DNA of 53,854 bases. Source: an uncultured Monoglobus sp. Lineage in GTDB: Bacteria > Bacillota > Clostridia > Monoglobales > Monoglobaceae. The notes beneath the pieces were generated by a model, which searched no databases, was not told where the DNA came from, and saw only the letters and a list, made by a program, of their open reading frames with translations. The stretch spans positions 1 to 53,854 of the forward strand of contig CANQMT010000019.1 in assembly GCA_947625055.1 (NCBI GenBank), given 5' to 3'. Shown here one piece after another: positions 26,897 through 37,436 of the stretch. The position numbers were made by a program, and so were the translations under genes. Within the stretch, counting starts at the first letter, position 1; each line of letters begins with the position of its first letter.

Positions 26897-29284
26897 ATGA
26901 ATAAAACGGAGCTTATGGCGATGGAATATTTGCCGGAGCCGAATAACGGGAAAAGGGACAAAAGCCGCCTGAGGCTGAGACTTCGCGATATTCCGCTTCG
27001 GATGCTCGGCTTTTTGCTTGCGGGGGCAGTGCCGATAAGCGGATTGGCGCCGTTCGGCTTGTCGTTCCTGACGATCGACCGCAGATTTTCACTTACAAGC
27101 ATAGTAAATCTGCTGTTTGTGTCCGCGGGTTATTTGGTGCTGTTTGACATTCCCGAGGCTTTTGCCTACATATCCGCTTGTCTGCTTTTCGAGACGACGC
27201 TGTTTGTGATTGAGCGGAACGAGACGCCCTCGTTCACATTCGTTGCGGCGGCTGCGGGTGTCAGCATATTCCTGTGTGAGCTCGCGTCACTGATATTAAA
27301 GGGCTTCACGGCGGCGGGGCTGATCCTGATTGTCTGCGACACCCTGTTGATGGCTGTTGGAGCGCTGGTGTTTGACCGCTGCCGCGTGGTGCTGATCGAA
27401 AACAAATTTTTAAGCCGCGGTCTGCTTACGGACGAAAAAATAAGTCTTTGCGTCACTGCCGGAATAATTTTGCTCAGTACCCGCTATATGACTGTTCTCG
27501 GTCTGTTCAATGTTTCAAACTTCCTCGCATTTCTTATGGTCGGAATTGCGGCGCTGACCGCCAAGAGCTTGGCGAGAGGAGTCGTCAGCGGAACAGCGGC
27601 CGGAATAATTCTGGGTCTCGGCGGGAGCTTTCCCGATTACGCCGCGTTCCTGACAATAGGCGGATTGATTTTGGGACTTGCCGCAAAGCTCGGCAAAAAA
27701 GCGGTGTGCGCCGCCCTCGCTCTGTTCGGGCTCGCCGCAATGCTCTATTTAGGAATACCCGAAGGCTACGCTCATTTGCCGAATATTTACGAGATCGGCG
27801 CGGCGGCTGCGGCGTTGTATTTCATTCCGAGGCGCGCCATAGTCGCCGCCGACAAGGTGATAGATTTTGATGTCCGAAGCGATGACGAGGCGGGCCGTCT
27901 CCGCCGCTATGTTGACGAGAAGCTCGGAGGAATAGCGGACTCGTTTGAAGAAATTTCGGAAATCCTCTCCGAGACGTCGGAAAGACGCGGCGCGGCTGAT
28001 ATGACCGAGATCTCGCTTATGTTTGACACCGCGGCCGACCGCGTTTGTAAAAACTGCGAAAGGTCGCGCTACTGCTGGGAAAAGGATTTCAACGCCACAT
28101 ATACGGCCATGTTTAAGTTCCTTGAGATAATGGAGCGCAAAGGCGCTTTGCAGCGGGCCGATGTGCCGAAAGCCTTTTCGGACAAGTGTGTGCATTTGCT
28201 TCCGCTGATAAGCGAGATAAACCGTTTGTTTGAGATATACAAGATAAACACAACATGGAAAAATAAGCTTGAGGAGAGCCGAGAGCTGACGTCGCAGCAA
28301 TTCAAAGGGATATCGGAGATAATAAAAAATGCCGCCGAGGAGATCTGCGGCGGCAACACGCTTGACATCGAGGCGGCTGACGAGATCAAGTCGCGGCTCT
28401 GCGACGCGGGAATAAAAGCCGAGCGCGTGGAGGTCATCTGCGGCGAAAATCAAAAATATACTGTCGAGGTCATTGTCGCGGACTGTGATGACTACAGCGC
28501 CTGCCGCAAAAAAATAAAGGGCGAGATAAAAAACACACTGGGAATAAGCGTTTCCACTCCGTTCGGCATCTGCGAGGCCAAAAACGGAGGCAAGTGCAAG
28601 GTCCGTTTCTGCCAGCTTGAGAGCTTTGAGCCTGTTGTAGGGATCGCGTCGCGATCGGACGGCGCAGAAAACGGGGACAAGCACTACACCGATTATTTAA
28701 GCGGCGGCAAGCTCGCGGTCACGATAAGCGACGGAATGGGCACAGGCCGCAGGGCGGCCTTGGAGAGCGGCGCGATCGTAAATCTGCTTTCGGGATTTCT
28801 CGATGCCGGATTTGATAAAAAAATCGCTGTTAAGCTCGTGAACTCGATTATGGTGATGAAGTCGGCGCGGGATGTTTTCGCCACGATCGATATGTGCATA
28901 ATCGATCTGTACACGGGCCAGATAGAGTTTATAAAGAACGGCGCCGAGCCAAGCTTCATAAAGTACGACGGCTATACCGAAACGGTCCGCGCCGCCTCTC
29001 TGCCTATCGGGATAGTGCCGATAGGAGATATTGAAGCGTTCGCGCGGACTCTTGAAAACGGCTCTCTCGTGGTCATGACCAGCGACGGAGTGACGTCGCC
29101 GCCCGAGGATCCGTGGATCAAAGAGCTTGTGGAATGTGTGGATATTGAAGTGCCGCCCGGAGAACTCGCCAAGATAATCCTGGACGAGGCCGTGCGGCGG
29201 AACAAAGAAAACAATATTGAAAATGACGATATGACGGTAATCTGTGTGCGCCTTGAGAGCGGCGAAAACGGAGCCGCGGCTTAG
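26897..29284 (+). CDS. spoIIE: Stage II sporulation protein E, SpoIIAA-P phosphatase
   Basis: 795 residues. The N-terminal third (about 27-310) is a multi-pass membrane domain, followed by a Cys-containing regulatory region and a C-terminal PP2C-type phosphatase. Metal-binding Asp are D612 in ISDGMGTG and D730 in TSDGVTSPP, close to the Bacillus positions. It dephosphorylates the anti-anti-sigma factor at the asymmetric septum and so activates sigma-F in the forespore. The ribosome site is a good GGAGG; a TATAAT at 26847-26852 may be its -10, but no well-spaced -35 is seen. Its stop codon overlaps that of the next, convergent gene. Confidence 0.93.
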   Translation: MNKTELMAMEYLPEPNNGKRDKSRLRLRLRDIPLRMLGFLLAGAVPISGLAPFGLSFLTIDRRFSLTSIVNLLFVSAGYLVLFDIPEAFAYISACLLFETTLFVIERNETPSFTFVAAAAGVSIFLCELASLILKGFTAAGLILIVCDTLLMAVGALVFDRCRVVLIENKFLSRGLLTDEKISLCVTAGIILLSTRYMTVLGLFNVSNFLAFLMVGIAALTAKSLARGVVSGTAAGIILGLGGSFPDYAAFLTIGGLILGLAAKLGKKAVCAALALFGLAAMLYLGIPEGYAHLPNIYEIGAAAAALYFIPRRAIVAADKVIDFDVRSDDEAGRLRRYVDEKLGGIADSFEEISEILSETSERRGAADMTEISLMFDTAADRVCKNCERSRYCWEKDFNATYTAMFKFLEIMERKGALQRADVPKAFSDKCVHLLPLISEINRLFEIYKINTTWKNKLEESRELTSQQFKGISEIIKNAAEEICGGNTLDIEAADEIKSRLCDAGIKAERVEVICGENQKYTVEVIVADCDDYSACRKKIKGEIKNTLGISVSTPFGICEAKNGGKCKVRFCQLESFEPVVGIASRSDGAENGDKHYTDYLSGGKLAVTISDGMGTGRRAALESGAIVNLLSGFLDAGFDKKIAVKLVNSIMVMKSARDVFATIDMCIIDLYTGQIEFIKNGAEPSFIKYDGYTETVRAASLPIGIVPIGDIEAFARTLENGSLVVMTSDGVTSPPEDPWIKELVECVDIEVPPGELAKIILDEAVRRNKENNIENDDMTVICVRLESGENGAAA

Positions 29285-30612
29285 GAGATCCCGGTCCACG
29301 CTCCCGTTTTGAGCGACAGGATCAGCCGCGAAACGCGCTTGACGTCAAGACTGTTTAAAATTTCCGTTGGATACAGATATTCGCCTCGGTCAAAGACAAC
29401 GGGAATATTTTCGGGATCAATTCCGTTTGAGCGGGCAAAGACCTCGGCTCCTTCGGCGGCTGAAATGTATTCGGGGAAGGTTTTTTCAAGCGATCTTAAA
29501 GCCGCGGCTGCGTATGCGCTTTGCTCCGCGGCTGCGCGGGATGCGTAGGTATAAGGCGTGGTGAACGAGCCGTCAGCCCGCAGGCAGCACATAAGCGCTC
29601 TGACGGCGGCCTCGGCCAGCTCTCGCGCGGCGGCAAAAGTCAGGTTCTTCGGATCCGAAAGTTTTTCTTCGGAAGGCGCGGGAAGCGCGCTGCTGCCGCA
29701 TAAAAGCGAAATATCCGCGCTTTGAGCCCGCTTATCAAAGCAAATCACGCAGCGGTTCTCGGGGCACAGAACTCCCGTTTCGGCGGCGAGCCTTGCTGCC
29801 TGCTTTTTGAGCCTGATTACCGATTCGGGCGCAAGGGAGTTTTGGCGTATGTATGAATACATATCGCTGATCGCGCGGCAGGCGAAAGCGTGAGCGGCCT
29901 CGGGTGAGCCGATCTCGGTTATCCTGTCTACCGATACCTCGGCCTCCGTGCCGCTGTGCTCCAAATAGAATTTTTCGGGGTACGAGATCTGTGAGCCCAG
30001 AGTGACGGTTATCGGCTCGTCTTTTTTGAGGCCGTCAAGCTCGCGCGGCACCATGTAGTAGGTTCCGTGGGAATATTCTCTGATGCTTATGTGCCCGAAC
30101 AGGCCGCGGCTCAGCCTCGGGCGCAGCGCGTAAAGGCAGTATACCCCGCCCGTCGGACATTTGTATACATATCCGCTGCTGCACGCGTCGGGAACCGCGG
30201 TTATCCTCTCGGTCCTGCCGCGGATCGGGATATTTAAAAAATACACGCCCGCGCCGTCATATTCCATGACCGCCGCCGAGAAAACGGTGACTGTCAAAAC
30301 GGATCCGCTTGTCGGAACATCAAAAAGCTTGAGCTCATATTCCGTTTCGTTTGTCTGGCGCAGAGAGGCGGCGGTCTTTCCGAGGACCTCGGTGATCGCC
30401 CCGCTGACGGTCAGCCGTCCGTTTCCTATCTCAAACCCCGAGACCGCGGCGCTTTTCGGCAGATTGAATTTCAGACATCGAGAAAAAGGCTTCCCGGGGG
30501 AAACCTCAAACTCAAATTTGTGACGGAGGGCGATAAGTGGGCCGAACAGCGGCTTGGCGCATACCTCCGTGTTTTCCGACTTAAATAAGCGGGCTGCGCC
30601 GCCGTTAATCAT
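29281..30612 (-). CDS. VIT-domain protein lacking a vWA domain
   Basis: 443 residues, no signal peptide. The N-terminal part (about 25-130) fits the vault/inter-alpha-trypsin (VIT) pattern: AAVSGFEI, a GAITE segment and a FDVPTSGSVLTVTVF strand region. The C-terminal part (about 255-400) resembles the helical tail of bacterial VIT-vWA proteins: LKKQAARLAAETGVLCPENR and MCCLRADGSFTTP. The vWA domain with its MIDAS motif, which normally lies between, is not visible. Function unknown. The start is ATG 30612, overlapping the previous gene by eight bases with AAGGAG upstream, so it ends the gyrB operon. Confidence 0.6.
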   Translation of the reverse strand: MINGGAARLFKSENTEVCAKPLFGPLIALRHKFEFEVSPGKPFSRCLKFNLPKSAAVSGFEIGNGRLTVSGAITEVLGKTAASLRQTNETEYELKLFDVPTSGSVLTVTVFSAAVMEYDGAGVYFLNIPIRGRTERITAVPDACSSGYVYKCPTGGVYCLYALRPRLSRGLFGHISIREYSHGTYYMVPRELDGLKKDEPITVTLGSQISYPEKFYLEHSGTEAEVSVDRITEIGSPEAAHAFACRAISDMYSYIRQNSLAPESVIRLKKQAARLAAETGVLCPENRCVICFDKRAQSADISLLCGSSALPAPSEEKLSDPKNLTFAAARELAEAAVRALMCCLRADGSFTTPYTYASRAAAEQSAYAAAALRSLEKTFPEYISAAEGAEVFARSNGIDPENIPVVFDRGEYLYPTEILNSLDVKRVSRLILSLKTGAWTGIS

Positions 30613-31222
30613 CAAGAAACAACTCCTTCGTGTAGGGCAGCGTCAATATCCAGTCGCAGTATTCGTGCCACTCGCTCAGCTTGTGGTTCCTGCGCGCATA
30701 GTACATGTTGAGCAGATTTTCATAGTTCATGGTTATCGTGCGCTTCTGATTGTATGAAGAGGGCAGGAGCTGGATAATATCGTCCCAGTCCGCCTTGTCT
30801 TTTGTATCAACGTAGTGTTTGCGCTTGAGCTCCAAAAATTCCATATACGCGGTGAAGGCTTCCATCGCGCTCTTGCTCAGCTTTTCGCAGGAAAAGTCGC
30901 CCGTCTCAAACGGCTTGGCGTGTATCTTGTGCATCGTGCTGGTGGAATTGGCCACAGTTGCAACCTTGTAGGTATCAAACTCCTTCCACCAGTAAAGCGG
31001 AGCGGTGATGTCCACGCTTACCATGATCTGGCGGATAAATTTGCGGTGGTCGCTGCCGGCCCTGCACAGCCTCTTCGCGAGATCAAGATCGTTGGGGCCT
31101 AAGATGTAGCGGCCTTTTTCGTCGTATTTGCTGTCGATCCGCGCCCAACTGTTCATTGGGTTTCTTGCGCCGCGTATGGCGCCCTCAAGGTTCATAACCT
31201 TTGTTTTCTCGATTAAAATCAT
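30605..31222 (-). CDS. ThyX-like hypothetical protein with degenerate motif
   Basis: 205 residues. Layout recalls FAD-dependent thymidylate synthase: YWWKEFDTYKVATVANS sits where ThyX has its RHRxxSxNExS motif, and LPSSYNQKRTITMNYENLL resembles the ThyX helix after its conserved LP. The canonical RHRxxS residues are absent, so thymidylate synthesis cannot be claimed. Similar proteins occur in Clostridia and phages as far as I recall. GGAGG lies eight bases before ATG 31222. Placed 39 bp after gyrB on the same strand. Confidence 0.5.
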   Translation of the reverse strand: MILIEKTKVMNLEGAIRGARNPMNSWARIDSKYDEKGRYILGPNDLDLAKRLCRAGSDHRKFIRQIMVSVDITAPLYWWKEFDTYKVATVANSTSTMHKIHAKPFETGDFSCEKLSKSAMEAFTAYMEFLELKRKHYVDTKDKADWDDIIQLLPSSYNQKRTITMNYENLLNMYYARRNHKLSEWHEYCDWILTLPYTKELFLDD

Positions 31223-31261
31223 AGTTAAGCCTCCGATAAAATCATGGCTGAGCCTAAGTTC

Positions 31262-33310
<2,049 letters not shown>

Positions 33311-33341
33311 TTATAATGCGGAGAGCCGCCGCGTTATCCGA

Positions 33342-33638
33342 TCAGCCGAAAAATCCGGCGTCGATCAGGGAATAGTCCGAAAAGTCCTTGAGCCTTTTCG
33401 CTCTTCCCGCTAAAGCCTTTGAGGAAATGTTTGTTATATAAACTTTAAAATCGCCGCCGCTTCCGCACAGCACGACCGACTTGGGCACGTCCTCGGCGAC
33501 GGTGATCACCGCGCCACGTTCCTCTGCCTGACGCAGGAACCCGCGCGATCTCGCCGAAATAGTAAGGTTGTCCATATCGAGTATGGCGACGATGTCGTCG
33601 GTGTCCACAGTGGTATTTTTGCCCAAATGGAGATACAT
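33342..33638 (-). CDS. remB: RemB/YaaB-like regulator (DUF370)
   Basis: Small protein (98 residues) of the DUF370 family found between recF and gyrB in many Firmicutes; Bacillus relatives act as DNA-binding regulators of matrix genes. It starts MYLHLGKNTTVDTDDIVAILD. ATG 33638 is preferred over the TTG six bases upstream because AGAGGG is then eight bases away. Its target here is unknown. Confidence 0.85.
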   Translation of the reverse strand: MYLHLGKNTTVDTDDIVAILDMDNLTISARSRGFLRQAEERGAVITVAEDVPKSVVLCGSGGDFKVYITNISSKALAGRAKRLKDFSDYSLIDAGFFG

Positions 33639-33663
33639 AAACAAATCCCTCTCTGTCGCTCGC

Positions 33664-34785
33664 TTACGGTTGCCGCTCGGCGCGGCCTCCGCTCACGTAT
33701 ATTTTGTTGATCTCGCCGCCACCGTCGATAGTCTCGGAAAATTCCTCAAGGTCGGTGCAGGTGATGATGATCTGCATATCGTCAATGCATTTCATAACAA
33801 ATCTGCGGCGGTTCCTGTCAAGCTCGCTCAAAATGTCGTCCAGCAGCAGCACCGGCGTTTCGGAGATCTCGTCCCTTATCAGGCGCACCTCGGCCAGCTT
33901 CTGCACGAGCACGATGGTTTTCTGCTGCCCCTGCGAGGCGAACGAGCGCGCGTCCCTGCCGTTTATCTCAAAGGCGATGTCCTCGCGGTGGGGGCTGATT
34001 ATCGTCTCGCCGCTGTCAAGCTCCCGCGGCTCGGCGGCCTTGATTTTTTCGCGCAGCTTTTCGCCGAGCTCGTCGAGCGTCATATCGTTTTCGATTTCGA
34101 TCCTGCCGATGCAGGACATGTAGCGGTATTTAAGCTCCTCGCGGCCGCCCGAGATCTCGCTCTGGATCTCCGCCGCCAGCTTTTCGACGCGGTGGATAAA
34201 TTCGATCCTGTAACCGATGATCTCGGCCGAGTACGCGATAAGCTTTTCATTCATTATCTCAAGCAGCGAGCGGTTGGGCTCCGACATGCGGAGCAGCGCG
34301 TTTTTGCTTTCCACCACCCGCCTCAGATTGCTGAGAGCCGAGAAATAGTTGGGGCGGAGCTGGCTTATCAGCATGTCAAAATTGCGCCGCCTGCCCCGCG
34401 GGCCCTCCTTCACGAGGCCCATAAGCTCGGGGCCGAAATAGACCACGTTGAACTTGCCCAGAAGCTCGCTGTTTTTCCTCACCGGAATGTCGTTATAGGT
34501 TATCGACTTGCGCTTGTTCCTGCCGAGCCCGATCTCAAATCTGCTCTCGCGGTCATAGGCCGCGTAGTCAAGAACGATCTTCGCCTCCGAGCAGCCGTGG
34601 CGGATAAGTTCCGCGTCCTTGGCCGTCCGGTTGGAGCGGCCGAGCGAGAACATGTGCACGGCCTCGAGCATATTGGTCTTGCCCTGGGCGTTGTCGCCGT
34701 GTATCACGTTGATCTTTGGCCCGAACTCAATTTCCTGCTCCTCGTAATTGCGGAAGTTTTCAAGCCGGAGTTTGTCTGCCCTCAT
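33664..34785 (-). CDS. recF: DNA repair and recombination protein RecF
   Basis: SMC-like ATPase that loads RecA at single-strand gaps with RecO and RecR. 373 residues: N-terminal RLENFRNYEE, Walker A GDNAQGKTN with K36, signature SQGQQKTIVL, and Walker B PVLLLDDILSELD. It begins seven bases after dnaN ends. The plus-strand ORF opposite is a codon-bias shadow. Confidence 0.96.
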   Translation of the reverse strand: MRADKLRLENFRNYEEQEIEFGPKINVIHGDNAQGKTNMLEAVHMFSLGRSNRTAKDAELIRHGCSEAKIVLDYAAYDRESRFEIGLGRNKRKSITYNDIPVRKNSELLGKFNVVYFGPELMGLVKEGPRGRRRNFDMLISQLRPNYFSALSNLRRVVESKNALLRMSEPNRSLLEIMNEKLIAYSAEIIGYRIEFIHRVEKLAAEIQSEISGGREELKYRYMSCIGRIEIENDMTLDELGEKLREKIKAAEPRELDSGETIISPHREDIAFEINGRDARSFASQGQQKTIVLVQKLAEVRLIRDEISETPVLLLDDILSELDRNRRRFVMKCIDDMQIIITCTDLEEFSETIDGGGEINKIYVSGGRAERQP

Positions 34786-34792
34786 GACCGGC

Positions 34793-35911
34793 TTAGTATG
34801 AGCTTCTCAGCCTGATTGGCAGGATCATGTACATATAGTCATTGCCCTCTTTGGGAGTGATGATAAGCGGGTTGACGCTCTTGTTGAACTTCATCACGAT
34901 CTCATCATCGGGAACGACGTTGAAAACATCCTGAAGATAGCGGTTGTAAAATCCTATCTCAAGCATGGTGTCGGGCGGCGTGTCGACCGATATATTGTCG
35001 TCAACAGAGCCCGCTGACGTGCTGCACGAGACGTTGATGTTGCCGTCGGTTATTGTGAGCTTTATGGGGCCCTTGATAACGTCGTTGATGATAATAAGCG
35101 ACGCGCGCCTTACCGAGTCGGCTATCATGGCGGTCGAGCATTCAAGTTCCAGATCAAACGACGTGGGGATTATCCTCTCATAGTTGGTGTAAGATCCCTC
35201 GATCAGACGGGTCACGAGATGGCAGCTGTCGATCGTGAACACCGCGTGGCCGGGCGCCGCGACGATTTTGACGTCGCCGTCATAGTCGCCGATTATCCTC
35301 GCGAGCTCCGTCAGCGATTTTTCGGGGATTATCATTTCCTTCGGCTCATATTCGCCCTCAAGCTCGACAACGCGGCGCGCGATCCTGTAGCCGTCAAGGG
35401 CGACCATTGAAAGACCGTGCTCCGCGATTTTGAGCTGAAGTCCCATTCTCGTGGGGTCGTTGTCGGTCTTGGCCGCGGCGAAGGCCGTGGTCTCGATCAT
35501 GTTTTTAAGCACCGCCGCCGGGAGCGACGCGGAATATTCCTCGTCAACGCGGGGCAGATCGGGAAAGTCGTCGGACGGGATCCCGGGAATTTCGATCTTG
35601 GCGTTGCCGGACTTGATAAGCGTAAGGTTGTTGCTGTCGGTTTCGACCGAGACCGAAACGTCGCCCGACGCCGCGATGATCCTCGCGAGCAGCTTGGCGT
35701 TGAGCACGACCTCGCCCGCCTCGCGGACGTCCGCGTCAATAACCGATTCGATAGCGATTTCAAGGTCGTTTCCGATAACCGTCAGCCGTCCGTTGTCCTC
35801 GGCCTTTAAGTAAATTCCCTCAAGGACGGGCATGCTGGAACGGGCCGCGACCGCCCTTGAGGCGTCGGTAACAACCGCGTTTAAAGCGTCTCTGCCGCAT
35901 ATAAATTTCAT
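34793..35911 (-). CDS. dnaN: DNA polymerase III beta subunit (sliding clamp)
   Basis: Ring-shaped processivity clamp. 372 residues in three repeated domains, starting MKFICGRDALNAVVTDASRA and ending YMYMILPIRLR, the usual clamp C-terminus. AAAGGA lies before the ATG and a good promoter sits at 35964-35992. It is the first gene of dnaN-recF-remB-gyrB; dnaA, normally just upstream, is absent. Confidence 0.97.
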   Translation of the reverse strand: MKFICGRDALNAVVTDASRAVAARSSMPVLEGIYLKAEDNGRLTVIGNDLEIAIESVIDADVREAGEVVLNAKLLARIIAASGDVSVSVETDSNNLTLIKSGNAKIEIPGIPSDDFPDLPRVDEEYSASLPAAVLKNMIETTAFAAAKTDNDPTRMGLQLKIAEHGLSMVALDGYRIARRVVELEGEYEPKEMIIPEKSLTELARIIGDYDGDVKIVAAPGHAVFTIDSCHLVTRLIEGSYTNYERIIPTSFDLELECSTAMIADSVRRASLIIINDVIKGPIKLTITDGNINVSCSTSAGSVDDNISVDTPPDTMLEIGFYNRYLQDVFNVVPDDEIVMKFNKSVNPLIITPKEGNDYMYMILPIRLRSSY

Positions 35912-35963
35912 AGCTTTTTTCCTTTCGATTTTAAAGATTAAGCGTTTAATTCACACTATAATA

Positions 35964-35992
35964 ATTATAACATAACGAAATTTCCAAATCAA
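35964..35992 (-). promoter_or_regulatory. Promoter of the dnaN operon
   Basis: On the minus strand TTGATT (35992-35987), 17 bp, TATAAT (35969-35964) with an extended -10 TG; about 50 bp before the dnaN start. Confidence 0.85.
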
Positions 35993-36159
35993 CAGTTTTT
36001 TGAAATTTCCGCAACTTTTTTAGGACCTTAAAAGTGCCGAAAATACGTTGTTTTTTAAGATTTTTTTATACAAATTGCCACCGCGTTTTATTGGGCTGCA
36101 AATTCAAATCGGAGGCGCGGTTTTCGGGCCGCGGGATCGGGGAATTTTTAAAAAATATG

Positions 36160-36187
36160 TTGACGTATGAGAAATTAATGGTATAAT
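36160..36187 (+). promoter_or_regulatory. Promoter of the flavodiiron gene
   Basis: TTGACG (36160-36165), 16 bp, TATAAT (36182-36187) with extended -10 TGG; GGAGG follows at 36203-36207. Confidence 0.85.
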
Positions 36188-36215
36188 AATAAAAGAAATT
36201 TTTGGAGGTGCAAAT

Positions 36216-37385
36216 ATGAAATACAGTGATATTGTTGTAACCGAGGCGGTAAAATATGTCGGCGTTCAGGACTATGATCTTGATCTGTTCGAGGGCCAGT
36301 ACATCATTCCCAACGGCGTCGCTTATAATTCCTATGTTATTATGGACGAAAAAACAGCGATCATGGACACGGTCGACATCCGCGCCTGCGATGAGTGGCT
36401 CAAAAACCTTGACGAGGTGCTCGGCGGCAAGGCTCCCGACTATCTCGTGGTTCAGCACATGGAGCCCGACCACTCGGCGAGCATCAAGGCGGCAGCCGAA
36501 AAATACCCCGGCATGAAGATCGTCGGCAACGCCAGAACATTTGTGATGATCAATCAGTTCTTTGATATTGATCTGAGCGGCAGAACGGTTGAGGTCAAGG
36601 AGGGCGACACGCTCCCGCTGGGCTCGCATACGCTGACGTTCGTTATGGCGCCCATGGTTCACTGGCCCGAGGTAATGGTGAGCTATGAGAGCAGCGAGAA
36701 GATTCTGTTCGCCGCCGACGGCTTCGGAAAATTCGGCGCGCTTGACACCGACGAGGATTGGGACTGCGAGGCCCGCCGCTATTACTTCAACATTGTCGGA
36801 AAATACGGAGCGCAGGTTCAGGCGCTGCTTAAAAAGGCCGCGGCGCTTGATATTAAGATCATCTGCCCGCTTCATGGCCCGATCCTTAAAGAGGACCTCG
36901 GCCACTATATCGGACTCTATGACACATGGAGCAAATATGAGCCCGAGAGCCGCGGCGTGTTTATCGCCTACGCCTCGATCTACGGCAACACCAAAAAGGC
37001 CGCCGAAAAGCTGGCCGAGCTGCTGCGCGAAAAGGGTGCGGAGAAGGTTTCGATCGCCGATCTGGCGCGCGACGATTGGGCCGAGTGCGTCGAGGACGCG
37101 TTCCGCTATGACCGTTTGGTTATCGCGTCGCCCACATATGACAGCGGAATATTCACTCCCGCCGAGGAATTTATCGGCCACCTTACCGCCAAGACCTACA
37201 GAAACAGAAAGGTCGGCATAATCGAGAACGGCACATGGGCGCCGTCCGCGGGCAAAAAGATCAAAGAGGCAATGGAAAAGCTGAGCGGCATCGAGATAAT
37301 CGAGCCGATAGTCACCGTTAGATCCTCAATGAAGCCCGAGACGGTCGAGGCGCTGAACGCCCTCGCCGACGCGCTGGTAAAATAA
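36216..37385 (+). CDS. Flavodiiron protein (oxygen/NO reductase)
   Basis: 389 residues: an N-terminal metallo-beta-lactamase-like diiron domain and a C-terminal flavodoxin domain (from about 250) starting IAYASIYGNTKKAAE. Diiron ligands are visible in HMEPDH (H81, E83, D85, H86), MVHWPE, and LHGP. The family reduces O2 to water, or NO to N2O, in the cytoplasm of anaerobes, with electrons from rubredoxin or NADH. Monocistronic, with its own promoter and a shared terminator. Confidence 0.95.
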   Translation: MKYSDIVVTEAVKYVGVQDYDLDLFEGQYIIPNGVAYNSYVIMDEKTAIMDTVDIRACDEWLKNLDEVLGGKAPDYLVVQHMEPDHSASIKAAAEKYPGMKIVGNARTFVMINQFFDIDLSGRTVEVKEGDTLPLGSHTLTFVMAPMVHWPEVMVSYESSEKILFAADGFGKFGALDTDEDWDCEARRYYFNIVGKYGAQVQALLKKAAALDIKIICPLHGPILKEDLGHYIGLYDTWSKYEPESRGVFIAYASIYGNTKKAAEKLAELLREKGAEKVSIADLARDDWAECVEDAFRYDRLVIASPTYDSGIFTPAEEFIGHLTAKTYRNRKVGIIENGTWAPSAGKKIKEAMEKLSGIEIIEPIVTVRSSMKPETVEALNALADALVK

Positions 37386-37402
37386 AAGATTAAAATAACC
37401 AT

Positions 37403-37431
37403 AAAGGCGCGCCCCTCGGCGCGCCTTTTTA
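37403..37431. terminator. Bidirectional terminator between convergent genes
   Basis: An 11-bp perfect stem, AAAGGCGCGCC (37403-37413) with GGCGCGCCTTT (37418-37428), loop CCTC. A T-run follows on the plus strand and an A-run precedes it, so it can serve both the flavodiiron gene and the lipoprotein gene. Confidence 0.9.
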
Positions 37432-37436
37432 CTGCG

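Larger units (their letters stand above)
35912..36215. other. Divergent intergenic region between dnaN and the flavodiiron gene
   Basis: 304 bp holding two outward-facing promoters (35964-35992 minus and 36160-36187 plus) and AT-rich sequence between. No TTATNCACA DnaA box and no repeated 13-mers were seen, so it is not an obvious replication origin despite the neighbouring dnaN. Confidence 0.6.

Noticed and set aside
33568..34815. 415-codon plus-strand ORF opposite recF
   Set aside because: It lies antisense to a complete recF with all motifs, and its composition is that of a complementary-strand shadow.
35912..36215. Replication origin next to dnaN
   Set aside because: No DnaA-box matches or AT-rich 13-mer cluster, no dnaA, and the gap is explained by two divergent promoters.
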